Assembly: GCA_963838805.1 (NCBI GenBank)
Contig: CAWISK010000004.1
Span: forward strand, 62,001-126,000
Origin: CAVRQM01 sp963838805
GTDB lineage: Bacteria > Pseudomonadota > Alphaproteobacteria > Acetobacterales > Acetobacteraceae
Direction: 5' to 3'
Length of the DNA stretch: 64,000 nt
Of the stretch, positions 1-9,742 are shown piece after piece; the stretch's first letter is position 1; each line of letters starts with the position of its first letter. The position numbers and the translations under genes are program-made. The notes beneath the pieces are model-generated. The model saw only the letters and a list, made by a program, of their open reading frames with translations. It ran no database searches and had not been told where the DNA came from.

Positions 1-2
1 TC

Positions 3-1342
3 ACCTATGCGGACCTTGAGCCATTCTATGACAAGTTCGAGTATCTGTGCGGCACGTCGGGCACGGCGGGAAACCTGAACGGGCAGATCCAGACCGGCGG
101 CAACCCGTTCGAGGGGCCGCGTTCGCGCCCCTATCCCACGCCGGCGCAGCCGCAGCCCTATGGCCCTGCCCTGTTCGCCAAGGCGGCGACGGAAATGGGC
201 CACCATCCGTTCCCGCAGCCCTCGGGCAATCTGAGCCAGGGCTACACCAATCCGCTGGGCATCACGCTCGGACCCTGCACCTATTGCGGATTCTGCGAAT
301 GGTTCGGCTGCGGCAATTACAGCAAGGCCAGCCCGCAGACCACGACCCTGCCGCTGCTGATGCGCAAGCAGAACTTCCAGGCGCGCACGGAGTGCACGGT
401 GACGCGGATCAATCTCGACAGCACGCGCAAGCGCGCGGTCAGCGTCACCTATGTCGACACGCAGGGCGAGGAATGGGAGCAGCCGGGCGATCTGATCCTG
501 CTCTGTGCCTTCCAGCTGTTCAACGTGCATCTGCTGCTGCTGTCCGGCATCGGCACGCCGTACGACCCGCGGACCGGCCTGGGCGTGATCGGGCGCAACT
601 ACTCCTATCAGGTCACGTCCAGCGTCGACATGTTCTTCGACAAGCAGAACTTCAACCCGTTCATCGCCTCCGGTGCCATCGGCATGTGCATCGACGACTA
701 CAACGGCGACAATTTCGACCACAGCAAGCTGGGCTTCGTCGGCGGCGGCTACATGGGTGCGGTGCAGACCAATGGCAGGCCGATCCTGGCGACGCGCGTG
801 CAGCCGCCCGGCACGCCGAAATGGGGCGCTGCCTGGAAGAAGGCGGCGGCCGAGAACTATCTGAGCACCTACGAGATCGTGACGCATGGCAGCTGCTACA
901 GCTATCGCGACAACTACCTCGATCTTGATCCCACGTACAAGGACGCGCTGGGCCGGCCGCTGATGCGGATGACCTTCGACTTCCACGACAACGAGCTGAA
1001 GATGTCGAAATACATCACCGACCGCCTGGCCGAGATCGGCAAGCGCGATGGGACCGCGGCAGATGGATGCCAAGCCGCGCAAAGGGCCCGTACGACATCA
1101 CGAAATACCAGACCACGCACACCTGCGGCGGCGCCATCATGGGCACGGACCCGAAGGCCAGCGCGCTGAACCGCTATCTGCAAAGCTGGGATGTGTCCAA
1201 CCTGTTCGTGCTGGGTGCCACCGCCTATCCGCAGCAGGCAGGCTACAATCCGACCAACACGGTTGGAGCACTCGCGTTCTGGGCGGCCGAGGCGATCCGC
1301 ACGCAATACCTGAAATCGCCCGGCCCGCTGGTGCCGGCCTAG
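3..1342 (+). CDS. GMC-type FAD dehydrogenase large subunit, 3' part, frameshifted
   Basis: The gene enters from the left edge in the frame of base 3 and encodes the C-terminal ~445 residues of a GMC oxidoreductase of the gluconate/sorbitol dehydrogenase type. The Cys-rich segment GPCTYCGFCEWFGCGNY (bases 270-320) and the C-terminal block with TTHTCGGAIMG and GATAYPQQAGYNPTNT (bases ~1110-1265) are family hallmarks; the latter contains the catalytic-site His/Asn region. The frame is lost between about 1040 and 1100 and resumes one base out of phase, so the stop at 1342 belongs to a different frame from the 5' part. The cytochrome c gene starts 11 bases downstream, as expected for a membrane-bound periplasmic sugar or sugar-acid dehydrogenase feeding electrons to ubiquinone. 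Substrate cannot be predicted. Confidence 0.85.
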
Positions 1343-1352
1343 GGAGGCTCGC

Positions 1353-2582
1353 ATGAAGCGCCTGATCGCGGCTTCATTGTTCGTGGCGGCCACGGTGGCC
1401 GGCACGGCGCGCGCGACCGACAAGCAGGCCTCCGAACAGATCGCGCGCGGCAAGTATCTGGCGATTGTAGGCGATTGCGCCGCCTGCCACACGGCGCGCT
1501 CCGACCAGCCCTATGCCGGAGGCAAGCCGGTCGAGACGCCGTTTGGAAAGCTCGTGACACCCAACATCACGCCCGACGTGCAGACCGGCATCGGCGCCTG
1601 GAGCGACGACGAGTTCTATCGCGCCATGCACACCGGCATCGGCCGCAACGGCATGCACCTCTACCCCGCGTTTCCCTACACCTCCTTCACGCGCGTCACG
1701 CGCGAGGATGTGCTGGCGATCCGTGCCTGGCTCGCGACGCTGCCGCCGGTGCAGAACAAGGTGCAGGTGAACACGCTGCCCTTCCCGTTCGATGTGCGGG
1801 CAAGCCTGATCGGCTGGGACGCGATGTTCTTCCAGCCGGGCACCTTCACGCCCGATCGCGGCAAGAGTGCCGAGTGGAACCGGGGCGCCTATCTGGTGCA
1901 GGGCCTGGGTCATTGCAGCGACTGCCACACGCCGAGGAATGCGCTGGGCGGCGAGGTGAACGCCCGGTTCGTGCAGGGCGGTCCGGTGCAGGGATGGTAT
2001 GCGCCCAACCTGACGGCGAACGGCTGGAACGGGCTGGGGGGCTGGTCGGTGGGCGACGTCGTGGCCTATCTGAAGACGGGTGCCAACGCGCACCAGCTCT
2101 CCACCGGGCCGATGGCGGAAGTGGTTCGCGACTCCACCTCCCACCTGACCGACTCGGATCTGCACGCCATTGCCGTCTACCTGAAGGATCTGCCCGCGTC
2201 GCCACAGCCGCACAAGCCGCAGCCCATCAAGGCGAACGACGAGGCGATGCGGCGGGGCGCTGCCATCTATGCCGATGCGTGCTCGGCCTGCCACGGGCCG
2301 AACGGTAGCGGCATCTCGCATCTGTTCCCGCAGCTGGCGGGCAGCCCGGGCGTGCAGCAGAGCGGCCCGCAGACGCTGGTGCGCGTCGTGCTGGCGGGAA
2401 CGCAGGCGGTGGCGACGCCGGGCGCGCCCACCGGCCCGGCAATGCCGTCCTTCGCGTGGAAGCTCGACGATCAGCAGGTGGCGGACGTGCTGACCTATAT
2501 CCGCAACGCCTGGGGCAACGCGGCGCCGCCGGTCTCGGCCGATGACGTGGCCGGACCGCGGCATCGCCTGACCGGGGGCTGA
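1353..2582 (+). CDS. triheme cytochrome c subunit of membrane-bound dehydrogenase
   Basis: 409 aa with a Sec signal peptide (residues 1-21, ending TARA) and three CXXCH heme c sites: C42-AAC-H46, C188-SDC-H192 and C310-SAC-H314. Three hemes at this spacing is the architecture of the cytochrome c subunit of acetic-acid-bacterial alcohol, gluconate and sorbitol dehydrogenases, which passes electrons from the FAD subunit to ubiquinone in the periplasm. It follows the GMC subunit directly on the same strand, with a GGGAGG ribosome-binding site just ahead of the ATG. A small third subunit, if present, must lie before the window. The frame is intact. Confidence 0.93.
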   Translation: MKRLIAASLFVAATVAGTARATDKQASEQIARGKYLAIVGDCAACHTARSDQPYAGGKPVETPFGKLVTPNITPDVQTGIGAWSDDEFYRAMHTGIGRNGMHLYPAFPYTSFTRVTREDVLAIRAWLATLPPVQNKVQVNTLPFPFDVRASLIGWDAMFFQPGTFTPDRGKSAEWNRGAYLVQGLGHCSDCHTPRNALGGEVNARFVQGGPVQGWYAPNLTANGWNGLGGWSVGDVVAYLKTGANAHQLSTGPMAEVVRDSTSHLTDSDLHAIAVYLKDLPASPQPHKPQPIKANDEAMRRGAAIYADACSACHGPNGSGISHLFPQLAGSPGVQQSGPQTLVRVVLAGTQAVATPGAPTGPAMPSFAWKLDDQQVADVLTYIRNAWGNAAPPVSADDVAGPRHRLTGG

Positions 2583-2615
2583 TCGCGACTCCTGAGCGGC
2601 AGCTATGCTGCGACC

Positions 2616-3462
2616 ATGCGAATGCGGGCGAATGCAGGCGAGCGGATTGGCACGGTCCACGCGGTGCGCGGCCAGACGGTCATCCTGGGCGACTGCCTCG
2701 ACGTGCTGGCGGGGATGCAGCCTGCCAGCGTCGATGTCGTGGTCACGTCGCCGCCCTACAATCTGGGTATCGGCTATGGCGGCTATGAGGATCGCAAATC
2801 CGAGGCCGGCTATCTGGCATGGATGATCGAGATTGCCGCCGGGCTGCGGCGGCGTGCTGAAGCCGTCAGGCTCGTTCTTTCTCAACGTCTCGGGATCGGG
2901 CAGCCGGCCCTGGCTTCCGTTCGAGCTGATCGTGCGGCTGCGCGAGCTGTTCGTGCTGCAAAATCACATCACCTGGATCAAGTCGATCGGCATTGGCACC
3001 GACTCGGTCGGACATTTCAAGCCGATCGGCGGCGAGCGCTTCCTGCATCATAACCACGAGCATGTGTTTCATCTGACGCTGCGGGGCGACGTGAAACTGG
3101 ACCGGCTGGCGATCGGCATGCCGTTCAAGGACAAGAGCAACATCGCCCGTCGCGGCCACGCGCGCGATCTGCGCTGCCGGGGAAACACCTGGTTCATTCC
3201 GTACGAGACGGTGAACAGCCGGGCCAAGAAGTTCCACCACCCGGCGGGATTCCCGGTCGAACTGCCGCTGTGGTGCATCCGCCTGCATGGCGTGGCCGAT
3301 CCGGTCGTGCTGGACCCGTTCCTGGGCAGCGGCACGACCCTGGTGGCGGCGGAGCGGATGGATGCGCGGGGCATCGGGATCGAACTCGATCCGGTCTATG
3401 TCGAGGCGGCGCGGGCGCGCCTCGCACGAGCCTCATCGGTCGCTATGGGTGGGCCTCGATAG
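2616..3462 (+). CDS. site-specific DNA methyltransferase (beta class), frameshifted
   Basis: N-terminal motif IV TSPPYN (around base 2747) precedes the S-adenosylmethionine motif DPFLGSGTT (around base 3315), the order of beta-class amino-methyltransferases that make N6-methyladenine or N4-methylcytosine. The protein is about 280 aa. One extra base in the GC-rich stretch near 2850 breaks the frame: the first part runs on into nonsense while GVLKPSGSFFLNVSG continues in the +1 frame to the stop at 3462. No restriction endonuclease is adjacent, so it looks like an orphan methylase. It lacks an obvious C-terminal extension of the CcrM type, so I do not equate it with CcrM. The recognition sequence is unknown. 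Confidence 0.85.
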
Positions 3463-4212
3463 CGTCCACCCCGCCCACCCAGCGGAACGCCCGCCGCAGT
3501 TCCGCAGTGCCGTCACGATCATACCAGCGACCATGCGCGAGCAGAACACGCTCCGGCGCCCAGGCGATCATCGTGGATACGGCACGTTGCAACTCGTGAC
3601 GATGGTGCCGGAACGTCATCTGCATGTCCCTCGGCGCCTTCCCGTCCGGATGCATGGCACCCGCCATCCTGATGACCAGCCGAAAGACCCTGCTGCTGAC
3701 ATGGCCGGCTCGAAATTCTCGATCAGGTCGGTGAATCAGCGTCCGGGATGAGCGATGCAGGAACACCGCCTCTGTCAGCACCGATCCTGCGACAAGAAGC
3801 TGGTCGATCTGGCCTACCCAGGCAGGCGCAGGTTCCCCCGCGAGAATGTGATCGAGGCGCAGAGTGACGCCGAAACGCGCCGCACGCTCCCGCACGCCGG
3901 GCGCGCCGTAACTCGTGGCCTGCGGAAAGGCGTCCTGCCACTGCGGCATGGAGGCGTAGTGGATTGTATTCGGAGCGATCAGATGGCGCACCGGCCCCAA
4001 CGCTTCCACTTCCCGCCGCAGACTGGCGTGAGCGCGGTCGGCGAATGCACCCAGATCGCGCCGTCCGCCAGCCGCACAAGGGTCATGCGGCTGGTGAACG
4101 GCAGCCGCAGCCCGAGATAGCGGAACCGGATCACCGGCCCGTCGGCGATCCAGATCCCGCTGGCAACCGGCTTGAGCGTGCCGACGGGATCATAGGTCCG
4201 TAGGGCGTTCAT
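3443..4212 (-). CDS. DUF4336 family protein, frameshifted
   Basis: Read from the ATG at 4212, the protein opens MNALRTYDPVGTLKPVASG and contains TRMTLVRLADGAIWVHSP-like text (here with TSRM), followed in another frame by EALGPVRHLIAPNTIHY. This is the signature of DUF4336, a family with a metallo-beta-lactamase-like fold and no established reaction. About 256 aa in total. One base is missing near 4028, between SPTALTP and LRREVEALG. The 3' end overlaps the end of the convergent methyltransferase gene by 20 bases. The start is preceded closely by the clpA 3' end on the same strand, but no functional link is evident. Confidence 0.75.
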
Positions 4213-4243
4213 AGGGGCGCCCAGCTCAAAAACGGCGGCGAAG

Positions 4244-6587
4244 CTACGCCGTCTCCTCCTCCCGCTCGCTCGACCCCTCATCCGAATCGCCCTCCGGCTT
4301 CGGCAGGGCGGGCAGCGTCGCCTCGACGATGTCGAAATCGAGCGCACCGTCCTTCAGCGTGACCTTGACCGAGCCGCCCTTGACCAGCTTGCCGAACAGC
4401 AGCTCCTCGGCCAGCTTCTTCTTGATGTGCTCCTGGATCACGCGAGCCAGCGGGCGCGCGCCATACAGGCGGTCATAGCCGCGCTCGGCCAGCCACTCCT
4501 TCGCCGCGGACGACAGCTCGATGGTCACGTTGCGGTCGGCGAGCTGCGCCTCCAGCTGCATGACGAATTTCTCGACCACGCGGCCGACGATCTCGGGCGT
4601 CAGGCCGGCGAAGGTGATGACCGCGTCCAGCCGGTTGCGGAACTCCGGCGTGAACATGCGCTTGATCGCCTCCTCGTCCTCGCCCACCCGCGCCTCGCGG
4701 CCGAAGCCGATCGCCTCCTTCGCCATGTCCGACGCGCCGGCATTGGTGGTCATGATCAGGATGACGTTGCGGAAATCGACGGTCTTGCCGTTGTGATCGG
4801 TCAGCTTGCCGTGATCCATGACCTGCAACAGGATGTTGAACAGGTCGGGATGCGCCTTCTCGATCTCGTCCAGCAGCAGGACCGTGTGCGGATGCTGGTC
4901 GATCGCATCGGTCAGCAAGCCGCCCTGGTCGAAGCCCACGTAGCCGGGCGGAGCGCCGATCAGCCGGCTGATGGAGTGCCGCTCCATGTACTCGCTCATG
5001 TCGAAGCGGGTCAGCTCGATTCCCAACGTGGCCGCGAGCTGGCGCGCCACCTCGGTCTTGCCGACGCCCGTGGGGCCGCTGAACAGGTAATTGCCGATCG
5101 GCTTCTCCTGCTCGCGCAGCCCGGCGCGCGACAGCTTGATCGCCGCCGCCAGCGCCTCGATCGCCGCGTCCTGGCCGAACACCATCGATTTCAGGTCGCG
5201 TTCCAGATTGCGCAGCGTCTCCTTGTCATCGGCCGAGACGCTTTTCGGCGGGATGCGGGCGATCTTCGCCACCATTTCCTCGACATCCCGCAGGGTCACG
5301 GTCTTGCGCCGCTTGTGCTCGGGTTGCAGCATCCGGCTCGCGCCCACCTCGTCGATCACGTCGATCGCCTTGTCGGGCAGCTTGCGGTCATGGATGTATT
5401 TGGCCGACAGCTCGACGGCGGCGCGGATCGCCTCGTCGGTGTAGCGCACCTTGTGGTGCTTCTCGTAGTTGATCTTCAGCCCGCGCAGGATCTTCACCGC
5501 GTCCTCGGGCGACGGCTCGTTCACGTCGATCTTCTGGAACCGGCGCACCAGGGCGCGGTCCTTCTCGAAGTAGTTGCGGAACTCCTTGTAGGTCGTGCTG
5601 CCGATGCAGCGCAGCGTGCCCGACGCCAGCGCCGGCTTCAGCAGGTTGGAAGCATCCATCGCCCCGCCGCTGGTGGCGCCGGCGCCGATCACCGTATGGA
5701 TTTCGTCGATGAACAGCACGGCGTTGGCCTGTGCCTCCAGCTCGGTCACGACCGCCTTCAGCCGCTCCTCGAAATCGCCGCGATAGCGGGTGCCGGCCAG
5801 CAGGGCGCCCATGTCCAGCGCATAGATCGTGCTTTTCGCCAGCACCTCGGGCACGTCGCCCTCGACGATGCGCTTGGCGAGGCCCTCGGCGATCGCCGTC
5901 TTGCCCACGCCCGGATCGCCCACATAGAGCGGGTTGTTCTTGGTGCGGCGGCACAGGATCTGGATGGTGCGCTCGATCTCGATCTCGCGGCCGATCAGCG
6001 GGTCGATCTTGCCGCTCTGCGCCTTCTTGTTGAGGTTGACGCAGTAATTGCTCAGCGCGTCCTGGCCGCGGCGGGTCGGCTTCTCCTCGCGCTCGCCCTC
6101 TTCCTTGCCCTCGCCGGGCGTGCCCTGGGCGGCCCGCGGCTGGCCGCGGCCGGGCGCCTTGGCGATGCCGTGGCTGATGAAGTTGACCGCGTCGAGCCGG
6201 GTCATGTCCTGCGTCTGCAGGAAATAGACGGCATGGCTCTCCCGCTCGCTGAACAGGGCCACGAGCACGTTCGCACCCGTCACCTCGTCCCGGCCGGAAC
6301 TCTGCACGTGGATCGCGGCGCGCTGCACCACCCGCTGGAAGCCGGCGGTGGGTTTCGGATCGCCCGGCCGGTCGGTGGCCAGCCCCGCCGAGATCCTTGT
6401 CGAGAAACTCGGTCAGCTCGGCCCGCAGCTTGTCCAGATCGACCCCGCAGGCGCGCAGCACGGTCGCCGCGTCACTGTCGTCCAGCAAGCCCAGCAGCAG
6501 GTGCTCAAGGGTCGCGTATTCGTGCCGGCGCTCGCTGGCCATGCCGAGCGAGCGGTGGAGCGTCTGTTCGAGATTGCGTGAGAGCAT
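4244..6587 (-). CDS. clpA: ATP-dependent Clp protease ATPase subunit ClpA, frameshifted
   Basis: About 780 aa. The N-terminal Clp-N domain begins MLSRNLEQTLHRSL at the ATG at 6587. D1 has Walker A GDPGVGKT and D2 has GPTGVGKT, followed by an IGF ClpP-binding loop (EAIGFGRE). ClpA unfolds substrates, including N-degron proteins delivered by ClpS, and feeds them to ClpP. One extra base in a run of G near 6385 splits the gene in two: the N-terminal ~68 residues lie in one frame and everything from LATDRPGDPKPTAGF onward in another. The acidic, Glu-rich C-terminal tail is short. clpS lies directly upstream on the same strand, the usual clpS-clpA order. Confidence 0.93.
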
Positions 6588-6878
6588 GGTCAAGGCGCTC
6601 CTGGGTTCAGCTCGGGCACGTCCCCGTCCGCAGCCGGACGGCCGATCCGTAGAAGCCACTCGCCCGCGCGTGCGGCTGCGGCAAGTGGGAAGCAACGACG
6701 CGACAAGCCGCGCCTAGCTATACTCTTTGGCGAAATCGCGGTTCCGCGCACCAGAAATATGCATTGCTGACATTTAAATTTCGGCCACGCGGCGGGAACC
6801 CGGCCGATCGCCCAGGTGACGTGCCCGGGTGACGTGCCCGGTACTGCCCAGACGACTCGCCAAGGTAGCGGCGACCGC

Positions 6879-7277
6879 TCAGTCCTTCTCGATGGTGCAT
6901 TGCAGGGGATGCTGGTTCTGGCGGGCCAGATCCATCACCTGCGTCACCTTGGTCTCGGCCACCTCGTAGGTGAACACCCCGCAGACGCCGACCCCGCGGC
7001 GATGCACGTGCAGCATGATGCGGGTCGCCTCCTCGCGCGATTTCTGGAAAAACCGCTCGAGCACATGCACGACGAACTCCATCGGCGTGTAGTCGTCGTT
7101 CAGCATCAGCACCTTGTACATCGCAGGCTTGCGCGTCTTGGGACGCGACTTGATGACGACGCCGGTGCCCGTGCCCTCGCCGCCACCGCCCTCGCGGCCA
7201 CTCTCGTCGCGCCGCGCGGCAGGGTTGTGCCGCGCCGCCAGGCGGTCGGGGTGGTGTGGCCATGGCCGGACGTTCAT
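6879..7277 (-). CDS. clpS: ATP-dependent Clp protease adaptor ClpS
   Basis: ClpS binds N-degron substrates and hands them to ClpA. The conserved core VLMLNDDYTPMEFVVHVL and the later block with FTYEVAETK give a confident match. I chose the start MNVRPWPHH at 7277 (132 aa); an upstream in-frame ATG at 7337 would add 20 unconserved residues. The N-terminal ~45 residues are low-complexity and Gly/Glu/Arg rich, longer than in enterobacterial ClpS but common in alphaproteobacteria. The gene is 291 bases upstream of clpA on the same strand; that gap contains no supportable gene. Confidence 0.92.
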   Translation of the reverse strand: MNVRPWPHHPDRLAARHNPAARRDESGREGGGGEGTGTGVVIKSRPKTRKPAMYKVLMLNDDYTPMEFVVHVLERFFQKSREEATRIMLHVHRRGVGVCGVFTYEVAETKVTQVMDLARQNQHPLQCTIEKD

Positions 7278-7473
7278 CAGCGCTCGCACCGCTTCCCTCG
7301 GGACCGACCGGCTGCGCGGCCAATTGCCGCCGCGCACGAGCAGATCCTGCCCGGGTCAAGATTATCGGAAACCGCCCGGTCCCGGAAAGGGCCACGTGCG
7401 GCAGCCTATCAGGATGGGAAAGGCAGGTGAGTTCCGCAACCCCGGAACGGGCGCCAGACGGCGCGGGCGGGGC

Positions 7474-7527
7474 GACCCGGGCACATGGCCCGGGTCGGGT
7501 CTCCTGGATCGGGCCGAACTGGCCCGA
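7474..7527 (-). terminator. two tandem hairpins downstream of the phasin gene
   Basis: A perfect 9-bp stem GACCCGGGC/GCCCGGGTC with a 5-base loop spans 7474-7496, and a perfect 7-bp stem TCGGGCC/GGCCCGA with a 5-base loop spans 7509-7527. Both lie just past the stop of the minus-strand phasin gene and before clpS. Neither has a clear U tract, so intrinsic termination is an inference from position and stem strength. Confidence 0.5.
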
Positions 7528-7548
7528 CCGTCGGCTGGTAGCGGCTGA

Positions 7549-8190
7549 TCAGGCCTGGCGGCCGAAACGCTCGGCGGCAAATGTAAGGCGCGCGGTGATC
7601 GGCGCCCAGGTCTGCTCAGCGAGCTTGAGCGAGGCATCGGTCAGCTTGCCGCCCTCGGCGACAACCTTCTCGACCGAGTTGCGAGCCAGCGACGACTGCA
7701 ACTCGACGGCCTCGCGCAGCGACTTCACGCCCGACAGCGCCTTGACGGTGCCCACGGTCTCGTCGATCTGCGCCTGCACGCTGGCGGCGACCAGCCGGCC
7801 CAGATCCTGCACGCCGGCGGCCCAGATCTGGCCGGACTTGATCAGCGCCTCGAAATTACCCTGCTGGAACGAAACCAGCTCCTCTGCGGTCGGCATGACT
7901 CTCTCCTTGGTTGCGGTGTTGGTGGTGACGATGTTCGTTTCGGCTGTGGTGACGTCTGGCGGTGTGGTGGCTGGCCCGGTCGATGACGACGCGGGCGCCG
8001 CCTCCTGTGGCGCAGGTTCGACCACGATCGGAGCGGCGGGAGCGGCGAGCGGCACCGGGACGGGCAGAGCGACAGGCGTCAGGCTGGTCGCTGCCGCTGA
8101 GCGGACCGCTTCCTCGCGACTGCCCGCCGGCTTGGCTCGCCTGCGAGCCGCCTCGGCCGCGGCCATCTCGATCTGCTTCCTATCCGCCAT
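7549..8190 (-). CDS. phasin family protein
   Basis: Phasins coat polyhydroxyalkanoate granules. The C-terminal ~115 residues (from MPTAEELVSFQQGNFEALIKS) form the helical phasin domain, ending in a basic tail. In front lies an Ala/Pro/Thr-rich segment of about 97 residues, as seen in long alphaproteobacterial phasins. Two starts are credible: ATG at 8190 (long form, MADRKQIEM) and ATG at 7896, which has a strong AAGGAGAG ribosome-binding site 4-5 bases upstream and yields only the phasin domain. I list the long form; two translation products are possible. No PHA synthase is in the window. Confidence 0.8.
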   Translation of the reverse strand: MADRKQIEMAAAEAARRRAKPAGSREEAVRSAAATSLTPVALPVPVPLAAPAAPIVVEPAPQEAAPASSSTGPATTPPDVTTAETNIVTTNTATKERVMPTAEELVSFQQGNFEALIKSGQIWAAGVQDLGRLVAASVQAQIDETVGTVKALSGVKSLREAVELQSSLARNSVEKVVAEGGKLTDASLKLAEQTWAPITARLTFAAERFGRQA

Positions 8191-8210
8191 AAGCACCCCA
8201 CCCATTTGGT

Positions 8211-8280
8211 CTGCTGCACTGCACAACGCGGAAGTAAGCAGCGCGGTACATCAATGCAAGAAGTTTCTTGTGCGCTGCAC
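8211..8280 (-). promoter_or_regulatory. TGC-rich repeats upstream of phasin (possible PhaR site)
   Basis: The region just upstream of the long phasin start contains CTGCTGCACTGCAC at 8211-8224 and TGCGCTGCAC at 8271-8280. Alphaproteobacterial PhaR repressors bind TGC-rich elements in front of phasin genes. The match is by eye and by position only, and no phaR gene is in the window. Confidence 0.3.
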
Positions 8281-8463
8281 AAAATTAGATTCGGCCAGAA
8301 CCAGCCATTGATTCGTCCGATCAATCCGTCCGATCCCTGTCGCGAGCCGACGCGAAAATCATTTCCTAACGCCCTCATTCTACGCTGAAAGTGGGCGTTT
8401 AAGCTGGACAGGGCCGGGTTTCGGCCGGTAGCTTGCCGGCGACGCGACGACGAAGGGCATCGG

Positions 8464-9648
8464 ATGGACGGCACACACAGGGCGGCGGCCCCAGCGCGGA
8501 CGGTCATGGCGCTGCGGAACGGCCTGATGCTGGCGCTGCTGCTCGTCGCTGCGCTGGCGGCTGTGCCCGCGCGGGCACAGATCGGCTCCAGCCGCTACAG
8601 CTCGATGGTGATGGAAGCCGCGAGCGGCAACGTGCTCTCGACGGTCAATCCCGACGCAGCCCGGGCACCGGCCAGTCTCACCAAGCTGATGACGCTCTAC
8701 ATGACGTTCGAGGCGCTGCGCGACCGCCGGATCGCGCTTGTCGAGTTGGTTCCGGTGAGCGCGCACGCGGCCTCGATGGAGCCATCCAAGCTGGGGCTGC
8801 TGCCCGGCACGCGCATCACGGTCGAGCAGGCGATCGAGGGGCTGGTGACGAAATCCGCCAATGACGCGGCCTGCGCCCTGGGCGAATTCCTGGCTGGCGG
8901 CGACGAACAGCGTTTCGGGCAGATGATGACCTTGCGCGCGCGGGCGCTGGGCATGACCCATACGGTCTTCCGCAACGCCTCCGGCCTGCCCGATCCGGAC
9001 CAACTGACAACGGCGCGCGACCTTGCGGTGCTGGCCCGCCACCTGGTCCAGGATTTCCCGAACGAATACCACTATTTCAGCATTCCGAGCTTCGTCTTTC
9101 AGGGGCGGGTCATCCCGAACCACGACCATATGCTCCAGACCTATCCGGGTGCGGACGGCATGAAGACCGGCTATACGGTGGCCTCCGGCTTCAACCTCAT
9201 CACCTCTGCCATGCGCGGCAACGTGCGGCTGATCGGTGTCGTCCTGGGAGCCGCGCATCCAGCGGAGCGCGACCAGCACATGGCTGTCCTGCTCAACTCG
9301 GCCTTCACGCAGCTTGGCGTCCCGGTCGGCGAGCCGCATGAGGCGCCGAGCATGGCGCGGCGGTTCGGCCTGGTGGCGACCGCTCAGGCGGCGACCCTGC
9401 CTGCGACGAACGGCAGTGCCAGCGTGCGCCGGGTGACCATGCGACACGTGATCGTGACCCGGCACGCCTCGTCCACGCGCGCCACCCACCACGTCGTCAA
9501 GGCGGCGCCGCATCACGCGGTTCCCAAGAAGCCGGCAGCCCACGAGGCGACGATGGCCCATCGGCGGGCGAGCCCGTCGCCCGCAACCGGCGTCGCGTCG
9601 CGTACCTCCTATGTCCGGCAGGCGTCACGGGATGTGGGCGGCGGCTGA
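8464..9648 (+). CDS. D-alanyl-D-alanine carboxypeptidase (PBP5/DacA family) with basic C-terminal tail
   Basis: 394 aa. A signal peptide ends near residue 38 (VPARAQ). The three active-site motifs of serine DD-peptidases are present: S71-L-T-K74, S131-A-N133 and K234-T-G236. The enzyme trims the terminal D-Ala of peptidoglycan pentapeptides in the periplasm. Beyond about residue 300 the usual beta-rich PBP5 C-domain is not evident; instead there is a ~90-residue Ala/Thr/His/Arg-rich, strongly basic tail that may bind anionic cell-wall polymers (inference). The frame is intact and the gene stands alone on the plus strand. Confidence 0.9.
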   Translation: MDGTHRAAAPARTVMALRNGLMLALLLVAALAAVPARAQIGSSRYSSMVMEAASGNVLSTVNPDAARAPASLTKLMTLYMTFEALRDRRIALVELVPVSAHAASMEPSKLGLLPGTRITVEQAIEGLVTKSANDAACALGEFLAGGDEQRFGQMMTLRARALGMTHTVFRNASGLPDPDQLTTARDLAVLARHLVQDFPNEYHYFSIPSFVFQGRVIPNHDHMLQTYPGADGMKTGYTVASGFNLITSAMRGNVRLIGVVLGAAHPAERDQHMAVLLNSAFTQLGVPVGEPHEAPSMARRFGLVATAQAATLPATNGSASVRRVTMRHVIVTRHASSTRATHHVVKAAPHHAVPKKPAAHEATMAHRRASPSPATGVASRTSYVRQASRDVGGG

Positions 9649-9742
9649 GCGGCGCCCCAGCCCGCTGCCCTTGCGGCGCCGGGCGGTCTTGCGCATGTTC
9701 CGGGGCGAGGCAGGCCGGTAGAGAGGCGCTACGGAGAGCCAG

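Noticed and set aside
4427..6652. 741-codon open frame on the plus strand opposite clpA
   Set aside because: A shadow of the high-GC clpA gene on the other strand; low-complexity His/Arg/Gln/Ala translation with no family features.
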